This document shows, one piece after another, positions 1-12,276 of a stretch of DNA of 64,000 nucleotides. Both the position numbers and the translations under genes were made by a program. The stretch is taken from the NCBI RefSeq assembly GCF_964275005.1, contig NC_092705.1, positions 4,155,825-4,219,824 of the forward strand, written 5' to 3'. Source of the stretch: Diadema setosum. Lineage: Eukaryota; Echinodermata; Echinoidea; Diadematoida; Diadematidae. The notes beneath the pieces were generated by a model. The model did no database searches, was not told the origin of the DNA, and worked only from the letters and a program-made list of their open reading frames with translations. The first letter of the stretch is position 1. Every line of letters begins with the position of its first letter.

Positions 1-1680
1 TATTTCACCGTGAAGATAAAACGTGACGTAGACGTGAGGTAGACGTGACGTAGACAAAGCACATAGGAGTGATCAAGTGTCACCAAAAAAATATATATAT
101 ATATATATTAAGATACATTAATTTGTATCTTGCTACACTAACAATATCGTCTAATTTAACAAATATTTAAGAGTGTCATTATCATTACCAACCCGCTACT
201 ATCCAAAACCATTGGTATTTACACCTGTTGGTGCCGACAGAGTTCATGTATTGCAGCAAACGGCGTACAGATACAACTCCATTATTACAAGTGAAGTATT
301 TGATTTGAATTTCTATGTAGAGCGCCACCTTGAATTGACGATTGTTTGTTTTGGTGGGGGACTTTCCCCCCCCCCCCCCCATGTGGGACAGCGCTTTGTA
401 ATTGAGGAAGTGAACTGCTCCGCTTTATTCTCATTTCTGAGTTAACATGTTTCTATTTGGATGCTAGCTCTGCCAACAATACTCATTATTGGCGCTTTTC
501 TTCAACGACGCGACAAAGAACAGCTGGTTCTCCCAAGACAATAATAATTGCATCACAACCACTCCATTCAAGAAGGTACAGTGGGTTCTAATTTTAAGTC
601 GCACAGGAGAAGATGTGCTCTCCTTCTCTCATCACGTTTGTTGTTGCCGAGTGACAAGTCCAACATCTTTGGATCCTGCTTTGGTAAGGGAATATTTAGG
701 AAGGAGAATAACTGTCGGTTTGCTTTGTTTTTATTGTTTTCCAGAGCTCTGTACTCTTTGTCTTATTTCTTTTAAAGATGTCATTTACTGATGGTTTCCT
801 CCTAGATTGTTTGTTTTTGTTTTTGTTTTAACTTTGCACACTTTCGCCTACCATGTCGGTTTAGGATGGCCACGCATGCATCCATTTTAGTACACTATGC
901 GTTCGAATTTGCCGCAGAGAAGTGCAAAACGAGACGCTGGAATCGCAGTCTTGACTGAGCAAGCATGAAAGCAAACGTGGCGCAAAGTTAGTTATGGTGC
1001 TTGAAACCACAAACGGAAGCTAACGCCAAACGACATAATTCAGGGCCAACGCAAAGTGGGAAGAACAACCATTGTCATCCGCTTACTTTATCTGTAATGT
1101 CCCCCACGTCAACATCATTATTCTAAGACAAAGCGAAACAAGAGTGATAACGCAGCGTATCATGTAAAGGCTGATTTTAAACATGATTTGATAATAGTTG
1201 TACGGCTTTCGTTATATTTTCCCTAAAATCGCTTGATTACGTTTTCTAATGATAGCCTGGAGATGACATTGCCTTCACCCGTGTCAGGAACATGCTGACA
1301 TGCAAACAATCCCTCAATTGTGTCGATTTTCACCTCAACTGTTGAATAAGTGGCTTTGGCTATACATTCCTGTCTCCCACGCACAGCGTGGGTGACACTC
1401 GCAATGTCAACAATGTTCGTATTGAAATGAATATTCCTATTGATATTCAAATTTGTCGAGCTATTGTCAGAAGGTTGGAAGGGAAAACCCCATAGCTTTC
1501 CCTCCCCCATCCCGTGACAGTTCATCTGTCGTTGAATGGAACCTATTGTGGTAAAAAAAGAAAAGAAAAAAGGAGGGGTTTAAAAGCTGGCATTATACTC
1601 GCACACGCTTCGCTTCTCCCAGGCAGCTGATGTCCTTAACGGAATGTGGCGACGCCAAAAAGCTGTGGTCTTAATTTCCT

Positions 1681-1849
1681 TTGTGTATGTGTGTGTGTGT
1701 ATGTGTGTGTGTGTGTGTGTGTGTGCGTGTGTGTGTGTGCGTGTGTGTGTGCGTGTGTGTGTGTGTGTCTGGTTTTCGTTCTTCCTCTTGTTATAGAGAT
1801 ATAAGACACCAAAGTAATGGATTTTTCTTTCTACTAATTGTATGTCTCT

Positions 1850-1892
<43 letters not shown>

Positions 1893-2054
1893 TGTGTGTG
1901 TATCAAAATGAACAGATGATGATCTTATGAGCATATCAGTGATTATCAAACTCAACGAGCGAATCACATGCTGGAAAGAATGGTCACGTGATTATGATGA
2001 CTTTTTTTCTATAAGCAAGTTTTTTTTAAACAAAATGGAGGCGGGCAGGTGGCT

Positions 2055-2088
<34 letters not shown>
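1681..2088. repeat. (GT)n microsatellite cluster
   Basis: Three GT-rich runs: about 1681-1770, 1852-1902 and 2058-2088. The Cys/Val and His/Thr ORFs here are translations of the repeat. Confidence 0.95.
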
Positions 2089-2091
<3 letters not shown>

Positions 2092-3009
2092 TTGGATTTG
2101 GACTTTGGGGAGGGAAAACGATGTGAGGGAAAGGTTGGGAGAGTATAGTATGTATCTGTTTTGTAACTGCGTCACTCTTTTATCGGGGTGATCATGAGTT
2201 TGTAGATTGTGATTGGATGTTGCGAAATATTCGATGTTTCTTCTATAGTTTGCATTTTTATACAAGATATTTCAAAAGGTACAGTTATGAATATTTCATT
2301 ATGATAATCAGTGGCACATAAATCTGTAACACTGGATGCGCCTGGCAGGGATATAAGTTAGGGCGGTCCGCGCACTACAGTTATTTAGTTAACTTTGCCC
2401 AATGCCTGGCAGCCTGTCAGGCGCATGAAGTGTTTGAGTACTTCTGTGTTATTGCAATGATTATTTTGAATTGTAATTGATTTTGTATTGCATGTTTTGT
2501 GCCAAATAGAATAATAATATTAATGACAACCAAACAAAAATTGTAACAATCTCCCCCCCCCAATAAAAAAACAAAACAAACTGTTCTTCCTTTTCGTTCG
2601 CTACGTGAATGTCTGCAAGTTTTTGATAGGCTAATGAAACCCAATTAGTCCATCTACTGTAATGAGATGGCATCAAATGTATGAGCATAGAACACATTTG
2701 ATAGCGTTATCGCATTTTGCGAAATTATGTTCGTAATATATACATTTATAATCATATTTATAAACTGAAACTGTGCACTTTGACAGCAACGTCTGAAAAC
2801 TTGTTTTCTTTGAAAACTTGCTTTTACGTAGTATAGGAGATGATGAATGTTTGCAAAATGTGAAAACATCGCCATTTTTTTTTTGGGGGGGGGGAGGGGG
2901 GAGGGGGGGGGAGGGGGGCTGGGATGTCATCGTGTGTGCCTATATATTAAACTTAAGTCGGTGCGGACCTTAATTGACTTGATTTCTCACACCAAAATTT
3001 TGTTCCATA

Positions 3010-3100
3010 CAGCCCCCGCGATCCCTTACGCGCTTGCGGGCTACGTCCTCATATAGAATTGATTTGATTTGGTTTGATTTGATTTGATTTGATTTGAATG
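3010..3100 (+). repeat. LINE/SINE 3' tail with (GATTT)n
   Basis: A short GC-rich stretch with 'cgcgatcccttacgcgcttg' and 'gggctacgtcctcatatag' runs into 'aattgatttgatttgg' and further GATTT units. Microsatellite-like tails of this sort end many CR1/RTE-type retroelements. Confidence 0.45.
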
Positions 3101-3300
3101 CTGTGTATCAAGACAGCAAATCATGAAATAACCTTTTTTTTTCAAACTCTTTAAACCTATCACTTTTTTATCATTACACTCAGTAAAACGCAAAGTAAAA
3201 TTTTCAGATGTACTTGGATTGTGATTTGAACAGCCATATCTTGACTAAAAATGAAATATGATTTTATATAACACGTCTGTGCGACAGACAAGGAGCATCC

Positions 3301-3460
3301 AAAAACTCCTTTATTAATGTTATTATTATTGTTATTATTGTTATCATTATTATCATCATTATTATTATTACTATTATTATTACTATTACCATTATTATCA
3401 TCATTTTATTATCATAATTATCATTATCATCATCATCATTTTTATTATCATGATTATGTA
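3301..3460. repeat. (ATT/ATC)n microsatellite
   Basis: An imperfect ATT/ATC triplet tract of about 150 bases. Confidence 0.85.
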
Positions 3461-4001
3461 TGACTATAGAGTATACGTCCTTCTTATTGTTCCTTTTTAA
3501 TTCTTTTTTTTATCACAGATCTGTAAAGGCATTCTTCGGGGGTTATTGATTAGTAACTGTTTGCTATCATTGCATTAGTATCACGATTTATGACGATGAA
3601 TTTTATGGGTAATGTGCAGCATTATTTTGATACCAAAGTAGTGATGAATAATGACTTAGCGTTCCGGGTTTATAATTATGAACTCTAATTTGTGTTATCT
3701 CTGTGCTATGTGCAGAGAAAACAAAGGCTATTTATTGACAGAATTTGAAAAAAAAAAACATTTACCATTTAGTAAGAATTAGTCATCATTGTAAAAATGT
3801 TCTACTCTGTAAATTCTATAATATACACAATTTGTTTCTTTTGCAGCTTGAAAAAAAAATTATAACTTTTACTGCCATTGCCATTATGCCCTACTGACTT
3901 GCTCTTTGCAAACATGTCCAATATTTGGTGATCTTTTTTTTTTTTATTTCCCTGTTATCATCGAAAATAAGTATACATATACATACATTCGAATTTAAAA
4001 T

Positions 4002-4717
4002 CGCTCTCTCTCTCTCTCTCTCTCTCTCTTATATTAACCTTACCCTGTGTAGACCAACTCTTTTGTCAGACAAGTAATTATTCATGCATTTCAATCTTCA
4101 CTTTTCTGTTTCAATTGGAATTTAATTGCATGATTATTCTTTCGTATGTTGTTGATAAGCTAATGAGTTTCTTCTGTCTGTGATGTCGAAAGCCAGCTTT
4201 TAAATTAGAGCAGTCAATTATTTCATCCTTAGCGTAAAGAGCATCGACTATCAAATGTGTGCATAAAACATAAAGAATATGACCACATTGTCAAAATGTG
4301 CAAACTCTCTATCAAGTTTACAAGATTTTTACACTGAACTTTTGATATTCAAATTTGTAAACTTACTTTCTGACAGGTATTGGTCCTCTGAGCTCGACTC
4401 GATGGGACGGGAAGGAAGGCTGAGCATCAACGATGCGAAACCATGACAACGGTGATGACAGGGACCGAGAGAGGACTGGTCAGTGAGAGGTGCACTCTGC
4501 TGGAGACTGGTCAGTCACAACGGCCAAACCAACAAGGACGAAAGTAGCCGAAATTTCATTTGATCGAAATGGTCACTTTACTGGCGTATTATTATGAACC
4601 TGAACCATTGCTAATCTACCCCAATGCCTATAAGAACCGGGCGTTTTATTTATGGACACTACGAAGATTACCACAACTTGGAGACGATGGTTAAAAAAAA
4701 CAAAACAAAACAATATG

Positions 4718-4760
<43 letters not shown>
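4002..4760. repeat. (CT)n at 4002-4029 and (AT)n at 4722-4759
   Basis: Two simple runs at the edges of this interval. Between them is unique AT-rich DNA with an acceptor-like CTTTCTGACAG ending at 4376. Confidence 0.85.
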
Positions 4761-4761
<1 letters not shown>

Positions 4762-5006
4762 GAAAATGCGACTTCGACTTGAGCAAAGTTAAAATCGTAC
4801 ATGTTCTGACCGGTGGCTGTGATATGCAACAATGTCACCTAAAAATGTTGATCGTCACCTGAATAATGTAATCATAGCATTTGGGCGCCTTTAATATGTT
4901 TCTACAGATAAATGGGGCTATATGAATGCCGTTTCATCACCATTATCAATTTATCAAATATCAGTTGTCAATTCGATGTGTTTTTCATAATTCATAAGCG
5001 TGCTTT

Positions 5007-5233
5007 TCAAATGATAAGGAAAAAATCTACATTCGTTATGTTTCGTTTAAACGCTTTTAAAAGACAAAAATAATCATGGCATTCTAATTTATCACAATGA
5101 TAGCCCGACGTAGTTATTTTTTTTTTTCAAATAATAAGGAAAAAATCTACATTAATTATGTTTTGTTTAAACGCTTTTAGAAGACAAAAATAATCATGGC
5201 ATTCAAATTTATCACACATGATAGCCCGACATG
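5007..5233. repeat. Two tandem copies of a 120-bp unit
   Basis: 'gataaggaaaaaatctacatt' (in part) to 'atgatagcccgac' occurs at 5007-5113 and 5127-5233 with few differences. No coding potential. Confidence 0.85.
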
Positions 5234-5763
5234 GTTATTTTTGAAAGAAATTTGATAGAAGTTGTGTGCACATAGCAGACCATCGATTAAATTCCCTTCA
5301 TAACTTTTGATAACCACCGGTGCAAATAACTTTTAAACGCTAAATCGATAATATACTTGCAATTGCCGGCAGTTTTTACAAATATTATCAGAGGGGTTTT
5401 TTCTTAGAAAACGTGCAGTCTCTCCGAATATGAAATAGGAATAATGCGTTAAATTATATAAGCGGTGTCAATACCCAAATAAAACGTCGTAATGACTATG
5501 ATTAGGGCCTTAGATCCGAAGTACACTGATGTTTGAATTAAAATCGATCTTATCTATTTTGGGCAGGACATTCCCCATATTCGTTAACAAGGTCAGCCAA
5601 CATTTTTTCAAAGTATTTCAAATGTATTGAACTCAATAACTACAAAAGTAATAATGATATATTTAGAATATATTTTTGTAAATATATAGGCCTACATATG
5701 TATATTTACTAGTATCTAGGGCCTATCTATTTATCAACTTTTTGTGCACATTGCAATCAGTCA

Positions 5764-6091
5764 GAAGTTAAGAAAATTTTTAATCCTAAATTTGGAAATG
5801 TACATTTCATATTTGATAGCAATGCTGATGATATTTTTCCCCATCATCACAGTCATAATAATGATTATTTTTGTCATCATAATCAAATCATACAATTTAT
5901 CGTAATCATTACCAATATTGATTTCAGTGCCGTTACAGTTGATTATCGTCATCATTAATTTAATAGGTGTTATACTACAATATGTCATCGATAAATGAAA
6001 TAACATTATGAACTTGTTGACTGATTTTTCTCACTCTATACAGTCACCTTTCTCCCAAATTTGTTCACGGAAATGTGTTACGACATGAGCT
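5764..6091. repeat. Dispersed direct duplication, copy A
   Basis: 'gaaaatttttaatcct' to 'gttacgacatgagct' is repeated at 9362-9718 with high similarity (shared words: 'tttcatatttgatagcaatg', 'gatttcagtgccgttacag', 'tactacaatatgtcatcgat'). The two copies differ by small indels, including an added 'attattattaccgttgctacg' type insertion in copy B. Confidence 0.85.
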
Positions 6092-6111
6092 TACCCTTCT
6101 GTTCTTTGCAG

Positions 6112-6280
6112 CCAGCCGTGTTCCACTGGACATGAGGGTTGCTTCTCTCGTCTGCTGCATTCACAATGTTCCCCGTGCTACCAGGGGAAGGGAACTTCTC
6201 GGATTTGTCACGATGGAGACGTTTGTCATGGAGACAGCCCCACCTGTACGTCCAACCAACTTTGCTTCCAAGACACCTAA
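6112..6280 (+). CDS. Possible 3'-terminal exon of a Cys-rich secreted protein (unrecognised)
   Basis: After a good acceptor (TTCTGTTCTTTGCAG) the frame starting at 6113 reads QPCSTGHEGCFSRLLHSQCS, then PCYQGKGTSRICHDGDVCHG, then DSPTCTSNQLCFQDT and a TAA at 6278-6280: ten cysteines in 55 residues. This density is unusual for random AT-rich DNA and resembles an extracellular disulfide-rich module. I do not recognise the family. No upstream coding exon could be linked, and the acceptor lies just downstream of a segment that is duplicated at 9.4 kb without this exon. It may be a real last exon, an exon relic or chance. Confidence 0.35.
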
Positions 6281-8653
6281 TGGCAAACATCTTGCCAACC
6301 ACTTCCCGTCGTGGCACCTAAACTTCCTCCAAACATCTTTACGAGGACAAACAGGTCCGGGTTCTTTCTCTTTTATGATTTTAATTCTGTTGATTTTTTC
6401 GTGAGTGTTATTCTCGGCTTTCATTGGCTGCGTCTAGCGCCCTATGATTGTCTTCAAATCACTTTTTTTGGCAACTCTAGACTTCTAAATTGTTTTCAAA
6501 GTTTGCAGGGGAAAATACCGGTAGAATCCCGTCGACGATTTCGAATGTTCCCTTCTGAAAAAAAAAGAGAGTTAAGTTTGAGGTGAGAATCGAAACTAGC
6601 CTTCTTAAAACCCACCCCCCCCCCCACACACACACATACCTACACAAGACGCACACACTCAAACGCAGTGTCACACTACTTGTACACTCCTTCGGCGATT
6701 CCCTTCAATCTATTCCTGTCGGTGACGTAAGGGGACAGACTGGTATCGAGGAGTTGGCTCTAAAAGCCTTTGTGGACTACAGAAAGAACTGAGGGGGGTT
6801 TCACGAGCACGTGACATGATCACAATGGATCTTGGCTTTTGGGAGTTCCCCTGACCGCCTACGGGTATGCTACCTTGCTACTTTGAACAATCACTCGATA
6901 AGCATGATGTGTGTAGTTTCGTCTCAAATCATACTTCCAAACGAGTCCATAAATATGCCGTCCCAGCTCGAATTGTAGCAACAGCCATGACATAACTTGG
7001 ATGATCAGCTATTAATCAATTTCAGTAATCTAACGAATAGAGCACAAGAGGTCTGTAAGATGACTTTGTAAGATAACTATACTTGTTTCTCTCATTTTAC
7101 GCCAGCACTGCCTGGTCACGTGCTTTGGCTGATATTATGTAGGAATGAATGTCGGCTTGCTAAAAGGTCAGGCTTTATTCTTTCTCCTGACTCTCCTTCG
7201 AAACCAGCCGTTTTCTTGTCTTTTCTTTTTTGCGTTGCGTTGCGCTGTGTGCCATGAGTGTACAACAAGGGACGTATAAAGTGTCTAGCTCGATTCCAGC
7301 TGAACGACAGTCAACCTTTCCAATGTTACCTGTCCTATAAGCTTATGCCGGAAAAGTCAGTACAAGAGGACATGCGACACCATGGAAGAATACACAAGAT
7401 AGTAAGATCACAATGTTTGAATTAGCAGAAAAAGACAGAAAAACTATTTTGTCAAGATATATACCTACAAGAAAATCGAGAACACAAATAAAAAGAAGTC
7501 CTAATGAAGTTACTAACACTTAGATAAGAAAATAAATGCATGAATATATAAATGAAAGACAGATTTATCGATAAATGATGTAATTGTACAGAAAGAAAGA
7601 AAATCAAGGGCTTTTCGCTTTGCCAAGACTAGTGTAATGGTATTGTTTCTGGCCATAACGCACATCCTATCGCATTACACCTGAATATTCAAATGAGCGA
7701 GTTTATGATGTCATGCTCTCACATTTTTTCATGTATGTTATTGAATTCGGAAAAAATATCATTCCTATACTGTATAGCTAATACAGGTAAAACATATTGC
7801 CTATTGTTTTGTTTTTTATTTTGGGTGGTTTTAAGGTAAGTTTTATATTTACACAGATGATATATGGGATTTTTGTCATTTCTGTATATGAAAGGAATAA
7901 GACGTTGTGAGAGCATGTCATAATCGAATTGCTGATTTGAATATTTATAACGACTGGTCAAGAAGTGTTTTCCGAAAAATAGTGAAATTTCAGAATGTCA
8001 TAACTTTCTCATTTCTTCTCCGATTTTGATCATTTCTGTACTCTTCTGAATTCATTTTTTTGTTCTCTTTTTTTTAATGAAATTGATACAATTTTGGAGT
8101 GGATTTCTTCTTCAAAGCAGCTTTAGAAATAACCCATAGTGAGATTACAATTCACATATTCTGCTCAGTGAATACAGGTCACCAAACTTACTGATGGAGC
8201 GCGGATGTACCTATCACAGGTCTGCACACTGATGCGATTGTACGGTGAGCGTATAACAACCTGTATAAAGAGGTGCAAACTCTGTCTGCTCTGCTGAATG
8301 AGTAAAACCATTGAACTTACAGTGGGGGGTTTTTTCACTCATTTCCACGTGATTGGGGAAAATTTTGCGTTTTCGCTGAAAAAGAGATAATACAATGTAC
8401 GTCTAAAATCATAGTCACAACGCTCTGGATGTTTACTACAGCTTGAATACAGCATTTAAAGGATAACTGATCATGCTAATTCACCTTCTCAGCTGCTCCT
8501 CTTACAGAGACACAGGCAGGAGCACGCAATCTGAATATGAAAGGTAACGCATGATGAAATCATTAATGACGTCATTAACAGAATTATGACGAAATCAACT
8601 GGGAGGATTTCGTCGAATTCAGAAAATAATTTGCAGCACCATTACTTACGTAT

Positions 8654-8740
8654 GACCAAGGAGGTAGTAGACGAGCCCTCGTATATAGGCAACCTCCTTG
8701 GTTTGACCAGGGATATGAGACGAAGTTCACCTCCTTGGTA
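8654..8740. repeat. Small inverted repeat around 'accaaggaggt'
   Basis: 'accaaggaggt' near 8655 and 'acctccttggt' near 8692 form 11-bp arms; a further 'acctccttggt' lies at about 8730. Purpose unknown. Confidence 0.55.
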
Positions 8741-9361
8741 TAACCTGTTTATAACTGCCAACTCACGTTGATTGGGAACGTCGTTCAACGAGCATCGTGA
8801 AGGGCACGGTACTTCACACCAGGGAGGTGTCTCACCTAGCTCCCTGTTCACACTCAGTTACGTTGAGAGACCACGATAGCTCCATGGATAGATCACATCT
8901 CGTCTAATCCCAGCGGCACTTACAACAGAATGGCGAGCCGACTGATGTGTTTTCCACAACAGCTGAATATTCTCGACGTTCGCGGTCTCTCGTTATCTTT
9001 CCTTCACGTGATGAGAACTTGAATACAACCATTCTCGAAAAATTGTCCTTTAAATCAAGGATCAGTGTACATGGGCGTTCGTTCGTGACTCAAATGCAAA
9101 GGCTAAAGCTCTGATACAGTCTACCAATCTTAGATGACTTACTGACCGTTGGGCTTTCAGCCGTGCTACCGGTACATTGATTCACGGAGATCACGGGAGG
9201 GCTGGCGAGGAGTGAACAACGATTTCGTGCTGCTGAAAGACGAATTCTGTGGGCATTCCCCAATTGCGCAATATTCGTCGACGAGGGGTTGCACAACCGT
9301 AGCTTGCCGGCCCCGGGCAAGTGGTCCAAATATTGCATGATGTGTGCAAACATTTTCTCAC

Positions 9362-9718
9362 TGGAAAATTTTTAATCCTAGATTTGGAAATGTAAATTTC
9401 ATATTTGATAGCAATGCTGCTGATATTTTCCCCCTATTATCACAGACATAATAATGATTATTTTTGTCATCATCGAAAATCATAAAATTTATCGTAATCA
9501 TTTTACCAATATTATTATTATTACCGTTGCTACGACTGCGACTATGATTTCAGTGCCGTTACAGTTATACTGATTGTCGTTATTGATTTGATAGTTGTTA
9601 TACTACAATATGTCATCGATAAATGAAATAATATTCATGAACTTGTTGCCTGATTTTCCTCACTCTACAGTCACCTTTCTCGCAAATGTGTTCACCGAAA
9701 AGTGTTACGACATGAGCT
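9362..9718. repeat. Dispersed direct duplication, copy B
   Basis: Second copy of the segment at 5764-6091, 3.6 kb away and in the same orientation. It stops at 'cgacatgagct', the same point at which copy A runs into the Cys-rich exon candidate; what follows is unrelated here. Confidence 0.85.
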
Positions 9719-11524
9719 CAGGGTTAATGTAGGGACTAATTGTTACTCACTCCTGTTAATGAATCTCCGTAGGCACACGCATAACGAATGAATAATTTTT
9801 CAAAAAATGCTACAAAATACACGAGAATGTCTTCCATATAAGAAACCATCCTGCATCTCTTCAATCTCGAAATTTGCAAATTAGTTTGCTTTGTTCACGT
9901 TCTCCGTCTCTTTAAACTTCCCTCACTGGCCCTTAACAACAACAAAAAAGAAAAAAAAAGCGGTTTCACCCCTCAAGAATCGCACCTTTTTTGTTTCTAT
10001 ACCGGTACCAACAAGTTTCTTCAAAATCATATCGTGGTCAGCTTTCAAACGAAGTTCTTTTTTTAGAGATATTCTTTTTCTGTTTTCCTTTTAGTAAGCC
10101 GATGTCAATAGTTTTTTGGGTTTTTTTTAATGTTCCAATTCATCTTAGCGTGATTGCAATGATAAAATGACTGGGGAGCAACTGATCGACAATTGCCCTA
10201 TGATCGACGTAAGTAATGAATTTCATGAATGTGAATGACTGAGATGGGTCCATAGTGTAAAACATGTGGAGTAGATGGCTTTTCCAAAGGTCTTTTCATC
10301 TCCCGCTGAGCGTACACGTGTCATGTTCCTTGCGCAATCATTATCGGCAGAGTTCAATGTGCCTTTATAATGAGGCTACTACGGGTGAAACGGGTGAGGA
10401 TCATCGTTATGTCTACATTTCAGCGTATTCATTATCCATCCGGGCGTGTATCTATCTATTTATCTATTCGCCTATCTACCATCGCAACTCTATCCCTATC
10501 TGTCTTTCTATATAAATGTTACCTTTGATCTTTAGCTTGCAGAACCACTGTTACTATTCAGTAGAGCACCGACGTGCAGATCAAAGTCAGATCTTCTTTC
10601 CAAATACCTTAAAACGACATTGAGTGCGTGAGAGAAAATCCAGCGGGATAGAAGCGGCGGAGAAACGGCGCTGCCATGGTAGTTTGTATAATGCGTCACG
10701 ACGGCAAATTACCGCATAAATCCGATGTGTTTATCTGTCTGCAGTTGAAAATCAAACGAATTAATTTGGGCAAGTTTGGTCACATGGGTCGTCAGTAATC
10801 TTTTACATTCGTCCTGGCGTCTCTTTTGGACATTTCAGGAATCCTCTGCGATGCACATTCCTGTGTGAATGCTGTAATTACGTAATCAGGCAGTGAACAC
10901 CGAAATAAACACCTTTTCGTATTTCTACCAGAAACAATGTCGACAGAGGTTTATAGCCAAAACTACACGTACATATACAATTTGAGCATGAAATGGATTT
11001 GAGCTGATGACAAAGAAAAGAGAAACCTCATACACGAACCCCACGACCACCATCGCTCACGTTTCTACGTGCCAGCAGATATCAAATACAGCAGATGCCA
11101 TATAGGTAAGGTCGACGTAAAACCTGTCCGATATGATATTAAATCAATATGCTTAAGAAAGAACATCATCCAGCAATTTTTCAGTAACCATTGTAATGAG
11201 ATTTAAACCCCTAGCTGTATCGATCGTCAGTAATTTAAAAAAACCTATTTTCATGATCATGAATATTTCTGTTCTTGCGATACCCACTACCATGATTACC
11301 AGTGTTTCTTTGTTTTGTTTGTATGTTTATTAAGTGTTTCCATGTCTTGAATTCATTGGCTTTGCGTAGTTAACTACTGCTAATTGTATTTTACTTCTAT
11401 CTACTTTTCACTCATATCACTGGTTTCTCTACCTCTACTGCTCGTTCTCCAGCTCCCCCCCCCCCCCCCCCTCCGTTTGTTACACATCATTACATAGTAA
11501 TCTTCATTATGGTTTTGTGATATA

Positions 11525-11940
11525 CAGTTCCACCTCGATTATCCGGCCATGTCGGGACCGGCGCTCATCCGGATAAGCGAATTGGCCGGTTATGGGAGAC
11601 ACAATGTTAATTATAGCTGCCGTCCCAGTGCACTGGCGGATAGGCAGGTAGCGTACCCCGCAACAGTGGTGTAATCTATGCTAGCCTGCGCAAAATTGTA
11701 GTCCCTTCTTCACAAAAATAAAGTATATCTTTATGTGAAAATCATACATGTTTTACGTCATTAGATATTGAGAAACCTATCATGCACATCTTACGAAATT
11801 AGTGAAATAGATCTATGAAAAGATGAAAAAGTCACTGTTTTTCTCAATTTTTGGATGAAAAAAAAAGTCCTTCACTGCGTGAACGCGTCCGGATAATAGA
11901 GATTTCCGGATAAAAGGAGGCCGGATAATCGAGGTCGCTG
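11525..11940. mobile_element. pogo-like MITE, 416 bp
   Basis: Starts CAGTTCCACCTCGATTATCC and ends with the reverse complement of CAGCGACCTCGATTATCCGG; both ends are flanked by TA. No ORF of transposase type. Same family as the element at 24756-25175. Confidence 0.85.
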
Positions 11941-12127
11941 TACATGTAATAGTATGTTTTATTTTCAACACAAACAGCATTTTCCGAAGACAGGTGTCAC
12001 GTTGGAAGGTTGGTACAACCATTAAACGTTACTGGCCGCAAAGGCCGCTGATAATGTAATGTTGTCTTTTCTTTTCATCTTGTATGTATGTATGTATGTG
12101 TGTATGTATGTATATATATATATATAT

Positions 12128-12167
<40 letters not shown>

Positions 12168-12245
12168 CTTATTCATATTGTGTGAGATAGTGTATGAGGA
12201 AATAGAAAATTGTGTGTATTATATATTTTGTTATATACATAGGTA

Positions 12246-12276
<31 letters not shown>

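Larger units (their letters stand above)
1..4370. other. No gene supported; simple repeats and AT-rich DNA
   Basis: The longest ORFs (for example 100 codons at 489-791 plus and 1223-1525 minus) lack recognisable motifs, codon bias or splice partners. GT, GATTT and ATT repeats dominate. Confidence 0.6.
6405..11524. other. No gene supported
   Basis: Unique AT-rich DNA with a somewhat GC-richer island at 8640-9350, which holds overlapping ORFs on both strands without recognisable domains, and the second copy of the 5.8-kb duplication. Nothing else is visible. Confidence 0.55.

Noticed and set aside
1580..2265. His/Thr- and Cys/Val-rich ORFs
   Set aside because: Direct translations of (GT)n microsatellites on either strand.
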